A stretch of 64,000 bases of DNA from Pelagibacterium flavum (GTDB lineage: Bacteria > Pseudomonadota > Alphaproteobacteria > Rhizobiales > Devosiaceae): NCBI RefSeq assembly GCF_025854335.1, contig NZ_CP107716.1:3403001-3467000 (forward strand). The letters run 5' to 3'. Under the pieces are notes generated by a model. That model did no database searches. It was not told the DNA's origin and saw only the letters and a list, made by a program, of their open reading frames with translations. Below, piece after piece: positions 50,927 through 59,923 of the stretch; position 1 is the first letter of the stretch; each line of letters opens with the position of its first letter. The translations under genes and the position numbers were made by a program.

Positions 50927-52159
50927 TCAAAAACGGGTTGCCCGGAACGGTGCTATATCGATGGCTGGCGCGACACCGTCCACGAGGTCGGCAATGATCT
51001 CGGCGGTTCCCGCCGACTGGGTAAGCCCCAGATGGCCATGACCAAACGCAACAATGACACGGGAATTTCCTGGTGCAACATCGATAACCGGCAAGCTGTC
51101 GGGCATGGAGGGGCGAAACCCCATCCAGCGGCGTCCGCCGGTGGTGTTGAGGTCAGGCAGAAACCGCGCCGCCTTGGCCAGCAGAGCATCGGCGCGGCCC
51201 ATGCGCGGCGCCAGGTCGAGCCCGCCCAACTCCACGCCGCCACCAACGCGTACACCATCCCCGATACGGCTGACCACAAAGCCATGGCCGGGAAAAGTCA
51301 GATGCGTGCGCAGATCGAGCGCACCTTCGGGCAAGGTAACATTGTAGCCGCGCTCGGTTTCAAGCGGCAGACTCAAGCCAAGTTGCCGCGTCAGCGTTTT
51401 CGAGTGGGCGCCTGCCGCGATAATGATCCTGTCGAAAGACGAGTCCTGACCGGAGCCGACCAGTTCCACACCGGCTTGAGTGGATCGGATCTCCCCGATT
51501 TCGCTACGAACAATTTTGGCGCCACGATCCTGTGCCCGCTCGGCCAGCTCCCTGGTCCATACCGCCGGGTCGGTGACATTTGTCCAGTCTGGGGTAAAGC
51601 CGGCATGGGTAAAGCGAGACGCGAGGCCGGGCTGAATTTCTGCGATTTCCTCGGTGCGGGTCAGGAGGTCGAACTTGACGCCGACCGCGCGGCGTTCCTC
51701 CCAGCCTGGCAGGCTGGCCTTAAATTTGCGCTCTCCCTCATAGAGCTGCAGCTGCCCTTCGCGGCGCAGCAATCGCTCGAGGTCATAGGTTGCCACAAGC
51801 CTCTCGAGAGCGGCTGCGGAATGGCCCATGAGGGCGCCCTGTGCTTCTACTGCCGCTCGATAGCGGGCCGGCAAGCTCGCCTTGAAAAAGGCCAGCAGCC
51901 AAGGGGTAATCTTGAGAGCGTAGGCGGGCGGAATGGACAAGGGCCCGTCGGGATCGAGCAGCCAGGCGGGCGCCTTTTTCATGATACCCGGCGTTGCCAG
52001 CGGGATGACGTCGGAAAAGGCAAACGCTCCGGCATTGCCACCTGACGCGCCGGCGGCTACACCTTCGCGGTCGAACACGGTGACGGTGTGCCCGCGCCCG
52101 GTCAGGGCAAGTGCTGCGGACACGCCTATGACCCCCGCTCCGATCACCGCGACACGCAT
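50927..52159 (-). CDS. FAD-dependent D-amino acid dehydrogenase, probable cis-4-hydroxy-D-proline dehydrogenase
   Basis: The 410-residue DadA-like flavoprotein has the ADP-binding VAVIGAGVIGVSAALALTGRGHTVTVFD at the N-terminus, a central substrate domain, and the C-terminal RRWMGFRPSMPDSLPVID...GHGHLGLTQSAGTAEIIADL typical of D-amino acid oxidoreductases. With the epimerase directly downstream it is the expected enzyme oxidising cis-4-hydroxy-D-proline to pyrroline-4-hydroxy-2-carboxylate (HypO role). A general D-amino acid dehydrogenase is the alternative. Confidence 0.85.
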   Translation of the reverse strand: MRVAVIGAGVIGVSAALALTGRGHTVTVFDREGVAAGASGGNAGAFAFSDVIPLATPGIMKKAPAWLLDPDGPLSIPPAYALKITPWLLAFFKASLPARYRAAVEAQGALMGHSAAALERLVATYDLERLLRREGQLQLYEGERKFKASLPGWEERRAVGVKFDLLTRTEEIAEIQPGLASRFTHAGFTPDWTNVTDPAVWTRELAERAQDRGAKIVRSEIGEIRSTQAGVELVGSGQDSSFDRIIIAAGAHSKTLTRQLGLSLPLETERGYNVTLPEGALDLRTHLTFPGHGFVVSRIGDGVRVGGGVELGGLDLAPRMGRADALLAKAARFLPDLNTTGGRRWMGFRPSMPDSLPVIDVAPGNSRVIVAFGHGHLGLTQSAGTAEIIADLVDGVAPAIDIAPFRATRF

Positions 52160-52212
52160 GTACTTCCATCCCTTATTTGAGAGCTGTACCCTCTATAGGC
52201 GCCGGCATCTTC

Positions 52213-52231
52213 TCTGTCGACAAAGAAAATA
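52213..52231 (+). promoter_or_regulatory. Candidate GntR operator, copy 1
   Basis: TCTGTCGACAAAGAAAATA lies in the 129-bp divergent region between the dehydrogenase and GntR genes. It matches 18 of 19 bases of a second copy at 53060-53078, upstream of the DapA-family gene. The core TGTCGACA is palindromic, and ATCGACAA recurs at 52238-52245. Confidence 0.6.
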
Positions 52232-52288
52232 TTGATTATCGACAACAATCCTGATTGATGAATGGGCATGAATTCCGGAGGTGGCGGC

Positions 52289-53011
52289 ATGGCCAGAGAC
52301 GCAGCGCTGACAAAACCCGAAGGGGTTGACACACCCAAGCGCGGTTCAGGCTCGGCGCATGTTTATAAAGTGCTGCGCAACGAAATCATTGATCTTGCCC
52401 TGGCTCCCGGCAGTCCCATGGATGAACTGCAACTGGCCGAGCGGTTTTCTCTGTCACGAACGCCGATCCGCGAGGCACTGGTCAGGCTCTCGGTCGAGGG
52501 ACTGATTACGACGCTGCCCAACCGGGCAACGATCGTTTCCAACATAGACTTTTTGAACCTGCCCCAGTTTTTCGATGCTCTTACGCTGATGTATCGGGTC
52601 ACGACCCGGCTGGCGGCCGGTCATCACCGTCCAGGCGATGTCGCGCGCATGCGGGCCAGGCAACAGGAATTCACCCGCGCCGTAGAGGCCCGTGATGCGC
52701 TTGCGTTGATCGCGACCAACCAGGATTTTCATCTGGAAATCGCACGGGCTGGCGGCAACAACTATTACACCGAACTTTTCACGCGACTGCTCGATGAAAA
52801 CCGGCGAATCCTTCGGCTCTATTATTCCTCGTTCAACGACGAGTTGCCGCGCGCATACGCCATAGAGCACGACCAGATGATCGCCGCGATCGCGGCGCGC
52901 GATATAGAGGAAGCTGACCGGCTGGCCAGCGCCCATGCGGCACAGATCGTTAGCCAGATCCAATCCTACATCACCGCCGACAAGCGCATAAACGCCAACC
53001 TGTCCTTATAA
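52289..53011 (+). CDS. GntR-family regulator of hydroxyproline genes
   Basis: The 240-residue protein has a winged helix (about 25-90: SAHVYKVLRNEIIDLALAPGSPMDELQLAERFSLSRTPIREALVRLSVEGLI) and an FCD-type C-terminal domain (about 100-230) with DFHLEIARAGGNNYY. The ATG at 52289 follows GGAGG; earlier in-frame ATGs lack one. Matching motifs on both sides of it suggest that it represses both the dehydrogenase-epimerase operon and the downstream deaminase gene. Confidence 0.85.
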   Translation: MARDAALTKPEGVDTPKRGSGSAHVYKVLRNEIIDLALAPGSPMDELQLAERFSLSRTPIREALVRLSVEGLITTLPNRATIVSNIDFLNLPQFFDALTLMYRVTTRLAAGHHRPGDVARMRARQQEFTRAVEARDALALIATNQDFHLEIARAGGNNYYTELFTRLLDENRRILRLYYSSFNDELPRAYAIEHDQMIAAIAARDIEEADRLASAHAAQIVSQIQSYITADKRINANLSL

Positions 53012-53059
53012 CGGCGGCCCGGAAAGCCGCACGGCGCCTAAAGCTCTCCGTCCGAAATT

Positions 53060-53078
53060 TCTGTCGACAAATAAAATA
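53060..53078 (+). promoter_or_regulatory. Candidate GntR operator, copy 2
   Basis: TCTGTCGACAAATAAAATA lies 71 bp upstream of the DapA-family start codon and differs by one base from copy 1 at 52213-52231. Confidence 0.6.
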
Positions 53079-53148
53079 CAACGGGTATTATGCGGCCATT
53101 CCGGTTCGGCTGATGGCCGATTTTGACCAAGTTCGAGGAGAAGCCGAT

Positions 53149-54111
53149 ATGGCTGCCAGCATTTTTTCAGGATGCATTCCTGCCCTGATGACCCCCTGCA
53201 AAGCGGATCGGACTCCCGATTTCGACGCGCTTGTGCGCAAGGGCCAGGATCTGATCGCGGCGGGGATGAGCGCGGTTGTCTATTGCGGATCAATGGGTGA
53301 CTGGCCGCTGCTGACCGACGGCCAGCGCATGGAAGGGGTCGAACGGCTCGTGGGCGCGGGCATCCCGGTGATTGTTGGAACCGGTGCCATCAATACCGCC
53401 TCGGCGGTTGCCCTTTCCGCGCACGCCCAGAAGGTGGGCGCCCAGGGACTGATGGTCATACCGCGCGTTCTCTCGCGCGGCCCCTCGGCCACGGCGCAGC
53501 GCCATCACTTCAAGGCGATACTTTCAGCGGCGCCCGACCTTCCCGCAGTGATCTACAACAGCCCCTATTACGGGTTCGCAACCCGCGCCGATCTGTTCTT
53601 TGCGCTGCGTGAGGAGCACAAGAATCTCGTCGGGTTCAAGGAATTCGGTGGCACCGATTCCATGACCTATGCCGCGCAAAATATCACCAGCCAGGATGAT
53701 GAGGTGTCCCTGATGATCGGGGTTGATACCAACGTCTTCCACGGCTTTGTCAATTGCGGCGCGACGGGGGCCATAACCGGCATCGGCAACGTTCTGCCTC
53801 GTGAAGTGCTTCATCTTTGCGCCCTGTCGCGCGCCGCGGCGCGTGGCGACGTCGAGGCCCGCCAGCGTGCCCTTGAACTCGAAAACGCGCTTGGCGTTCT
53901 CTCCTCGTTCGATGAGGGCCCTGACCTCGTGCTGTTCTACAAGCATTTGATGACGGTCAAGGGCGACAGCGAATACGCGCTCAACTTCAATGAAACCGAC
54001 GCTCTGACCGAGAGCCAGCGTGGTTTCGCCGAAAGCCAGTTGCAGCTGTTCGACACATGGTACGCGCAGTGGAGCAAGCTGCCGGGCGCCGTCCAGACAT
54101 ATAGCTCCTAG
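53149..54111 (+). CDS. DapA-family enzyme, probable pyrroline-4-hydroxy-2-carboxylate deaminase
   Basis: This 321-residue class I aldolase-fold protein has the catalytic Tyr in VIYNSPYYG (Y136) and the Schiff-base lysine in GFKEFGG (K164). DapA-family members catalyse the deamination and dehydration of pyrroline-4-hydroxy-2-carboxylate to 2-oxoglutarate semialdehyde (HypD role). The regulator motif and the epimerase/dehydrogenase neighbours support this over dihydrodipicolinate synthase. The ATG at 53149 follows GAGGAG. Confidence 0.85.
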   Translation: MAASIFSGCIPALMTPCKADRTPDFDALVRKGQDLIAAGMSAVVYCGSMGDWPLLTDGQRMEGVERLVGAGIPVIVGTGAINTASAVALSAHAQKVGAQGLMVIPRVLSRGPSATAQRHHFKAILSAAPDLPAVIYNSPYYGFATRADLFFALREEHKNLVGFKEFGGTDSMTYAAQNITSQDDEVSLMIGVDTNVFHGFVNCGATGAITGIGNVLPREVLHLCALSRAAARGDVEARQRALELENALGVLSSFDEGPDLVLFYKHLMTVKGDSEYALNFNETDALTESQRGFAESQLQLFDTWYAQWSKLPGAVQTYSS

Positions 54112-54156
54112 TACAGCGGAGCGGAGCCAAAAGCTCCTCTAATGGGATACTGCCAT

Positions 54157-54185
54157 GGGCCGGCGCGGGAAGCGCCGGCCCATAT
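54157..54185 (+). terminator. Strong stem-loop after the DapA-family gene
   Basis: A perfect 12-bp stem ATGGGCCGGCGC/GCGCCGGCCCAT with a 5-nt loop is followed by ATATTTTG. It lies 45 bp after the stop codon and ends the hydroxyproline region. Confidence 0.82.
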
Positions 54186-54281
54186 ATTTTGTTGCGACAC
54201 CTGGCCCTGGCGCCCTGCCTCAGTGCCTGCCCGATCCCGTGCCGAGGAAACTTTTCGACCGCACTTTACAGCTTGAGACCC

Positions 54282-54301
54282 GTTTGGTAACGTTCCCAAA
54301 A
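54282..54301 (+). promoter_or_regulatory. LacI-type operator O1 upstream of the LacI gene
   Basis: GTTTGGTAACGTTCCCAAAA matches 18 of 20 bases of the perfect palindrome at 55432-55451 and has the central CG of LacI-family operators. It lies 31 bp upstream of the start codon, consistent with autoregulation. Confidence 0.72.
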
Positions 54302-54332
54302 ATGGGAGGAAGCGGTTTATCCGCATAACGGC

Positions 54333-55388
54333 ATGCCCACGCCCCGAAACAAGCAACCGACGATCATCGATATTGCGGAAGTGGCCGGTGTTTCCAAAAG
54401 CACCGTAGCGCGCGCATTGTCCGGATCGCCCCATATCGGGGACAAGACGCGGGAGCGGGTGCTCAATGCGGTGCGTGCGCTGGGATATGAGCGCAACCAT
54501 CTTGCCCATTCGTTGCGCTCGGGAAAGACAGGACTGATCGGCCTGGTCATTCCCGATATTGCCAATCCGTTCTGGGCCGAAGTGGCGCGCGGCGCTCAGG
54601 ATGCTGCAGCAGCCAGCGGCGCTTCACTTCTGATTTTCAGCTCCGACTGGGATCCCGAGCGCGAAGCGCACCATCTGCGCGCCCTGCGCCAGGCGAGAGT
54701 CGATGGCGCCATCGTCAATCCGGTGGCAGACAACGTGGACGGGCTGGGCCGGTTCGGCCTTCCCGTGGTGCTGATCGGTTCGAGCGCCGAGCGGTTTCCC
54801 GAACTTTCCAGCGTGGGCAGCGATATTGCACAAGGCGTTGCACTGGGCCTCGATCACCTCGCCAGCCTTGGCCACCATCGCCCGGCGCTGCTCGTCGGCT
54901 CGGCAAACCGCTTGGCCCGGGTACGCTTCATGCGTGTTGTCCATGACTATTGCATTGGCCACGATATCGACCCGGCAACGCTGGTGGTCGAAGAAGGCAG
55001 TTACACTGTCGAATCGGGACGCGCGGCGATGCTGCGCCTTCTCGAACGCGACCCCAAGGCGGCGCGATGCGTCTTTGCCGCGAACGATCTGATGGCGCTT
55101 GGCGCGTTACTCGCTGTGCGTGAAGTCGGGCTGCGCTGTCCAGACGACATATCGATTCTGGGCTTTGACGGCATTCCGGCGGCGGCCTTTTCAGACCCGG
55201 GCCTGACCACGATCGAAAAACCTGCCCGTACCATTGGCGTGGAGGGCATGCGCTTGCTGGCCGAGACGATCGAGGGCAAGCTCGAGCATCGGCGCGTCCT
55301 GCTCGATTGCGCGCTCACCTCGCGCGGGTCGCTGGCCCGCAGCAGCGAGAATGGACCGGCCCGCCTGATGGCCGTGGGGAGCAACTAG
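54333..55388 (+). CDS. LacI-family transcriptional regulator
   Basis: The 351-residue protein has the LacI HTH and hinge (TIIDIAEVAGVSKSTVARALSGSPHIGDKTRERVLNAVRALGYERNHLAHSLRSG, about 10-63) and a periplasmic-binding-like effector domain (IGLVIPDIANPFWAEVARGAQ...VFAANDLMALGALLAVREVGLRCPDDISILGFDGI). It is the first gene of the transport operon. Operator candidates lie in its own promoter and inside the next gene. Confidence 0.92.
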   Translation: MPTPRNKQPTIIDIAEVAGVSKSTVARALSGSPHIGDKTRERVLNAVRALGYERNHLAHSLRSGKTGLIGLVIPDIANPFWAEVARGAQDAAAASGASLLIFSSDWDPEREAHHLRALRQARVDGAIVNPVADNVDGLGRFGLPVVLIGSSAERFPELSSVGSDIAQGVALGLDHLASLGHHRPALLVGSANRLARVRFMRVVHDYCIGHDIDPATLVVEEGSYTVESGRAAMLRLLERDPKAARCVFAANDLMALGALLAVREVGLRCPDDISILGFDGIPAAAFSDPGLTTIEKPARTIGVEGMRLLAETIEGKLEHRRVLLDCALTSRGSLARSSENGPARLMAVGSN

Positions 55389-55390
55389 CC

Positions 55391-56368
55391 ATGAGCCTTG
55401 ACGAAAAAGAACTGGCTTCAACCATATCCAATTTTGGGAACGTTCCCAAAAGATCCAAATCTATTCCACGGCGTGTGGCTTTCGGCCTCAAGCTTAGGGC
55501 CTGGTGGCCGTACTACGCGATGATGGCTCCTGGCCTCGTCTATTTTCTGGTGTTTCACTATTTCCCCATCTATCAGGCCAAGCTCGCCTTCGAGGATTTC
55601 CGGATCTTCGGCGACAATCTTTTTGTGGGTTTCAAGCATTTCGACACACTGTTTGACTCCCCGGCCTTTTTCCAGGTCCTGGCCAATACGCTGATCATCT
55701 CCGCCATGAAGATGGTTTTCGTCTTCCCGGTGCCCATCTTCATCGCGCTGTTCATCAACGAAGTGCGCAGTACCAATCTGCGCCGCTTCATTCAATCGGC
55801 GATCTACCTGCCGCACTTTCTTTCCTGGGTGGTGATCGCCGGTATCTTCATCGCCGCCCTGTCGCCCTCGAGCGGTGTCGTCAACGATATCGGGCAGGCG
55901 CTCGGATTTGCGCCGCGGTCTTTCATGACCGAGTCCGGCTCCATTCGCTGGGTCATTGTGTTTTCCGAAATGTGGCGGACGGCGGGCTGGGATTCGCTGC
56001 TCTATTTCGCGGCCATCATGGCCATCGATCCCCAGCTATACGACGCTGCGGAAATGGACGGGGCAAATCGCTGGCAGAAGATCATCCATGTCACCCTGCC
56101 CGGCATCACACCGACCATCGCAACTCTGTTCATCCTCAATGTCGGCCTGTTCATGAATGCGGGCTTTGACCAGGTCTTCAACCTGTCCAACGACGCCATC
56201 CGCGACCAGATCGATATCATCGACACCTATGTTTACCGGATCGGTCTGCAGTCGGGTCAGTTCTCGCTGGCGACAGCGGCGGGTCTGTTCAAGGGCGTTA
56301 TCGGCATGGTGCTGATCGTTGCCGCGCACACCATTTCCAAGCGCCTCACCGGAAAGGGGGTGTGGTAA
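55391..56368 (+). CDS. ABC transporter permease (LplB type)
   Basis: This 325-residue permease has LRAWWPYYAMMAPGLVYFLVFHYFPIYQAKLAFEDF at its first membrane segment, the N-terminal feature of the LplB family, and the EAA motif YDAAEMDGANRWQKIIHVTLPGITPT. The ATG at 55391 has GGGGAG upstream. Codons 15-21 encode the perfect 20-bp operator palindrome. A later GTG (55473) would exclude the operator from the coding part but lacks a ribosome-binding site. It ends in TAATG with the next permease gene. Confidence 0.87.
   Translation: MSLDEKELASTISNFGNVPKRSKSIPRRVAFGLKLRAWWPYYAMMAPGLVYFLVFHYFPIYQAKLAFEDFRIFGDNLFVGFKHFDTLFDSPAFFQVLANTLIISAMKMVFVFPVPIFIALFINEVRSTNLRRFIQSAIYLPHFLSWVVIAGIFIAALSPSSGVVNDIGQALGFAPRSFMTESGSIRWVIVFSEMWRTAGWDSLLYFAAIMAIDPQLYDAAEMDGANRWQKIIHVTLPGITPTIATLFILNVGLFMNAGFDQVFNLSNDAIRDQIDIIDTYVYRIGLQSGQFSLATAAGLFKGVIGMVLIVAAHTISKRLTGKGVW
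55432..55451 (+). promoter_or_regulatory. Perfect LacI-type operator O2 inside the permease gene
   Basis: TTTTGGGAACGTTCCCAAAA is a perfect 20-bp palindrome of LacI operator type, 41 bp after the permease start codon and 44 bp after the LacI stop. Together with O1 it could allow looping or act as a roadblock separating regulator and transporter expression. Confidence 0.82.
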
Positions 56369-57264
56369 TGGCCCGCGCCAATTCCACCCGTTTCGAGCGT
56401 CTCGAACAAACGATCATCGTATCGAGCCTTTTGCTCATGGTTGTCGTGACGGTTCAGCCGATCCTCAATCTGCTCGCCATTTCATTTTCCGATTCTGCAC
56501 AGGTGCCCGGAATGAGCGGTCTGGCGGTGATCCCAAGGGGGTTTTCGCTCGATGTCTGGACGCTTCTGATCGCCAATCCCGAGGTCCAGCGCGGCCTGCT
56601 CAATTCGCTGTTCATCACGATTACCGGCACGATCCTCAACGTGACCTTCACCGCGCTGATGGCATGGGCACTGTCGCGCCCGCGGCTGCCGGGGCGCCGC
56701 ATCCTGTTCGTTTTTGTTCTGGCCACCATCGTCTTCGAGCCCGGCCTGATCCCCGATTATTTCGTGGTGCGCGAGCTGGGCCTGCTCAACACCTATTGGG
56801 CGGTCATTCTCTATAAGCTCGTCAACGCCTGGTATCTGATCATCCTGATCCGGTTCTTTGAGGAAGTGCCCGGCGAGTTGCTCGAGGCGGCAGAGCTCGA
56901 CGGCGCCAATGCGTTCCAGACACTGTGGAAAGTGGTGCTGCCTCTTACCATGCCGGCGCTGGCCACCATTACGCTGTTCTATCTCGTCTATCACTGGAAC
57001 GAGTTCCTGCGCCCGATGATCTATCTCAACGATTCCAGCATGCACCCGCTGCAGGTCGTGCTGCGCAAGTTCGTTCTCGACGGCGACAAATCCTCAATGG
57101 TGGGGCTTGCAGCGATGTCGAACTATCAGGGCGCGGCCCAAATCAGCACGCGGGCGCTCAATGCCGGCATGATCATGCTGACCATCCTGCCCATTCTGGC
57201 GGTCTATCCGCTGATCCTGAAATTCTTCACGAAGGGCACCATGAGCGGTGCCCTGAAGGGATAA
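56368..57264 (+). CDS. ABC transporter permease (LplC/YtcP type)
   Basis: This 298-residue permease has six hydrophobic segments and the EAA motif LLEAAELDGANAFQTLWKVVLPLTMPA. The C-terminus LILKFFTKGTMSGALKG is typical of this family, the partner of LplB-type permeases. It shares one base with the preceding stop codon. Confidence 0.88.
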   Translation: MARANSTRFERLEQTIIVSSLLLMVVVTVQPILNLLAISFSDSAQVPGMSGLAVIPRGFSLDVWTLLIANPEVQRGLLNSLFITITGTILNVTFTALMAWALSRPRLPGRRILFVFVLATIVFEPGLIPDYFVVRELGLLNTYWAVILYKLVNAWYLIILIRFFEEVPGELLEAAELDGANAFQTLWKVVLPLTMPALATITLFYLVYHWNEFLRPMIYLNDSSMHPLQVVLRKFVLDGDKSSMVGLAAMSNYQGAAQISTRALNAGMIMLTILPILAVYPLILKFFTKGTMSGALKG

Positions 57265-57297
57265 CACAAGCAAAATTCCAACAAGGAGGAGGACCAG

Positions 57298-58695
57298 ATG
57301 CTTGCAAGACACCTTATGACCACGGTCGCTGCCGTGGCGGCCACGCTGAGTTTGGGAGGCGGCGTTCTCGCGCAGGACACCCCGACCGTAACGATCATTG
57401 CGCACGAAAACCCTGGCGATGCCGAGCTTTTCGAGCGGATCGAGGCGGGCATGGCCGAGGCTGGAACGCCGGTCAATATCGAACTGGTCGGTCTGCCAAG
57501 CTCGGGCTACGCCGACGCGCTCAGCCTGCGCCTTCTGTCGGGCGAAATCCCCGACATCATCTATTTCCAGGGGGCAGATGCCGAATTTGCCAATCAGGGC
57601 ATACTGGAAGATCTACGTCCCTGGATCGAGCAATCGAGCTACATCAAGGATGCAATGTGGCCCCACAACGAAGCCCGCATGGAGAACTATCCTTATCTTC
57701 TCTACATCTTCCCGGCGCGCACCAAATCGCCGGTGATGCGCTCGGACTGGCTCGAACAGAGCGGGCTCGAGGCACCGACCAATCTCGATGAATGGACGGC
57801 GTTCCTCACCGAGATGTCGCAGTCCGATTTTGACGGCAACGGTCAGATGGACACGTACGGCATTCTGGCGCCGGACAATACGGCCGAGCTCGACGCCATC
57901 TTCAACCAGTCCTTCGGCGTATCGTCGACCTGGCTTGAAGACGGAAACGGGGAATGGATCCATTCACGCGTCTCGGACGCCGAGCGTGACAAGCTGGCCT
58001 ACTACCAGATGCTCTATGCCGAAGGCATTCTCGATCCCGAATATGTCACCTCCAACTGGGAAGTGAAGGAAGACAAGTTCTATTCGGGCCGTGTTGCCGT
58101 CATCATGGGCACCGCCGGTCCGGTGGTCGAGATCTACAGGACCAAGATGGCCGAGGCCAATCCCGGCGCCGATCTTGCTCTGCTCGATCCCCCCGATGGT
58201 CTTGAAGCGGTCAACGTGGCCAAGGAAGACCGCGGTTACGCCATCCACGCCATGAGCGAGAACAAGGAAGCCGCTTTCGCGGTTCTCGATTTCCTCGCCA
58301 GCCCCGAAGGCCAGTTCATCGACCGCATGGGTGTCGAGGGTGAGCATTACACCCGCAACGGCGATACATTCGAAGTGCTGCCGGCCATGGGCGGCTGGTA
58401 TCCGCGCTTCTGGACGGCAAACCCTGACTATTGGACGCCGCCCGTCCCGTTGCTGTCGGACGTGGCTCAGGGTTCGCTTGAGCAAGGCGCCGAATATTTT
58501 GTCGCCGACAACGCCTTTGTCTGGCCCGCGGACCTCGCACCGAGCGTCGATGCGGCCGAACAATATTATCGCACCTCGGTGTTCCGCTTCGTTTCTGGTG
58601 AATGGTCGATGGACCAGTGGGACCAGTATGTCGACGGATGGTACGCCGCCGGGGGCCAGGCGATGACCGATCACGCAAGGACCGTTCTTCCATGA
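57298..58695 (+). CDS. ABC transporter extracellular substrate-binding protein (family 1, LipO/LplA type)
   Basis: The 465-residue protein has a signal peptide (1-25, ending GGGVLA) and a large family 1 binding fold: ADALSLRLLSGEIPDIIYFQGADAEFANQGILEDLRPWIEQ, then VMRSDWLEQSGLEAPTNLDEWTAFL and DFDGNGQMDTYGI. AAGGAGGAGG precedes the start. No lipobox cysteine is seen. Proteins of this group bind oligosaccharides or glycosides; the ligand here is unknown. The stop overlaps the next start (ATGA). Confidence 0.87.
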   Translation: MLARHLMTTVAAVAATLSLGGGVLAQDTPTVTIIAHENPGDAELFERIEAGMAEAGTPVNIELVGLPSSGYADALSLRLLSGEIPDIIYFQGADAEFANQGILEDLRPWIEQSSYIKDAMWPHNEARMENYPYLLYIFPARTKSPVMRSDWLEQSGLEAPTNLDEWTAFLTEMSQSDFDGNGQMDTYGILAPDNTAELDAIFNQSFGVSSTWLEDGNGEWIHSRVSDAERDKLAYYQMLYAEGILDPEYVTSNWEVKEDKFYSGRVAVIMGTAGPVVEIYRTKMAEANPGADLALLDPPDGLEAVNVAKEDRGYAIHAMSENKEAAFAVLDFLASPEGQFIDRMGVEGEHYTRNGDTFEVLPAMGGWYPRFWTANPDYWTPPVPLLSDVAQGSLEQGAEYFVADNAFVWPADLAPSVDAAEQYYRTSVFRFVSGEWSMDQWDQYVDGWYAAGGQAMTDHARTVLP

Positions 58696-59900
58696 CCACA
58701 CTGCAGAACACGGGCCCGGCCTTCAAAAGCCGGGTTCGCGGACTGCTCCATGGCGTCGCATTCGGCGACGCCATCGGGGCGCCCGTCGAAAAGCTCACTC
58801 CGGCGGAAATCCAGTCCATGTATGGGCGGGTCAATTCTCTGGACAATCAATGGCACCGCACCAGTCGTGACCCGGCTGCGGGCAATGGGCGCGTGCGTGG
58901 CAACGGCATCGTCACCGACGATACGCTCATGACCCTCTCGCTCATGGCCGTCTATAATGAAACCGGCCGTCACATCGACGCCTGGGACATGGCCGACGGG
59001 ATGGTACGCCAGATCGCATGGGTCAAACGCTATGTCCCCGAGCTCCAGCGCGAATGTCCGCTGCTCGAGCGCCTTTTCTATCCCGAGAAATGGATTTTCC
59101 AACGCCATCAGCTCTCAGGCTGCGATCCGCGCCAGGGTGGGATCGGCAACATGGTCAATTGCGGCGCGGCAATGTATATCGCGCCGATCGGCGTCGTGAA
59201 CGCCTGTGATCCGCGCGCCGCCTATGACGAGGCCATCGCTTTCGCCTCGGGTCACCAGCAGAGCTATGGGCTGGAAGCTGCCGGCGTTTTGGCCGCCGCC
59301 GTCGCTGCTGCCTTCGTTCCTGGTACAAGTATCGATGCCGTGGTCGATGCCGCCTATGACCGCGCCAAGGACGGCACCCGTGCCGCCATCGGCGCAATCG
59401 CCGAGATTGCCAAAGATTTGCGTGCCACCGGTGCCGATTGTGGAGAGGTCGTGCGGGCGTTCCATGAGGCCATCCTGCCTTTTTCGCCGCTCGGGGACGA
59501 TCTGGACCACACAGCCGCAAAGGCCGGGCGGCCGACCCCCAACTATCAGCCTTCCCGATTCCATTCGATCGAAGAGCTGCCACTGGCCCTCGGGTTTGCG
59601 CTCGTGGCGAATGGCGATTTCCGCCGGGCCGTCGAAGACGGCGTCAATTCCGGCCGCGATACCGATTCCATCGGGGTGATGGCCGGCGCGATCCTTGGCG
59701 CGATGCACGGAGAGGCCGTGATCGATCCTGCGGAAGCCCAACAGATCGATGCGATCAACCGGCTGGACCTCGCAGGCGAAGCCTCGCGTTTCGCTGCGAC
59801 ATGCAGCGCCATAATGAGCGCCGACCAGACGCGTCTGGAAACGCTCGCCGCCCAGCGCGCAGCCATTTTCGAGACGCCTGCTGTCGCGGCGCAGAACTGA
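58692..59900 (+). CDS. ADP-ribosylglycohydrolase family protein 1
   Basis: The 402-residue all-helical protein begins RGLLHGVAFGDAIGAPVE and has the metal motifs TDDT (75-78) and GRDTDSIGVMAGAILGA (DTD at 323-325), the binuclear Mg site of the ADP-ribosylglycohydrolase fold. Members remove ADP-ribose from proteins or hydrolyse related N- or O-glycosides. Being co-translated with an importer binding protein argues for a catabolic glycoside or nucleoside-type substrate rather than protein de-ADP-ribosylation. The start overlaps the preceding stop. Confidence 0.85.
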   Translation: MTTLQNTGPAFKSRVRGLLHGVAFGDAIGAPVEKLTPAEIQSMYGRVNSLDNQWHRTSRDPAAGNGRVRGNGIVTDDTLMTLSLMAVYNETGRHIDAWDMADGMVRQIAWVKRYVPELQRECPLLERLFYPEKWIFQRHQLSGCDPRQGGIGNMVNCGAAMYIAPIGVVNACDPRAAYDEAIAFASGHQQSYGLEAAGVLAAAVAAAFVPGTSIDAVVDAAYDRAKDGTRAAIGAIAEIAKDLRATGADCGEVVRAFHEAILPFSPLGDDLDHTAAKAGRPTPNYQPSRFHSIEELPLALGFALVANGDFRRAVEDGVNSGRDTDSIGVMAGAILGAMHGEAVIDPAEAQQIDAINRLDLAGEASRFAATCSAIMSADQTRLETLAAQRAAIFETPAVAAQN

Positions 59901-59923
59901 TACTCTTTTCAACAGGACCTTTA

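Noticed and set aside
53149..54111. Dihydrodipicolinate synthase of lysine synthesis
   Set aside because: The catalytic residues are shared by the whole superfamily, but the gene sits in a hydroxyproline cluster and carries the GntR motif upstream.
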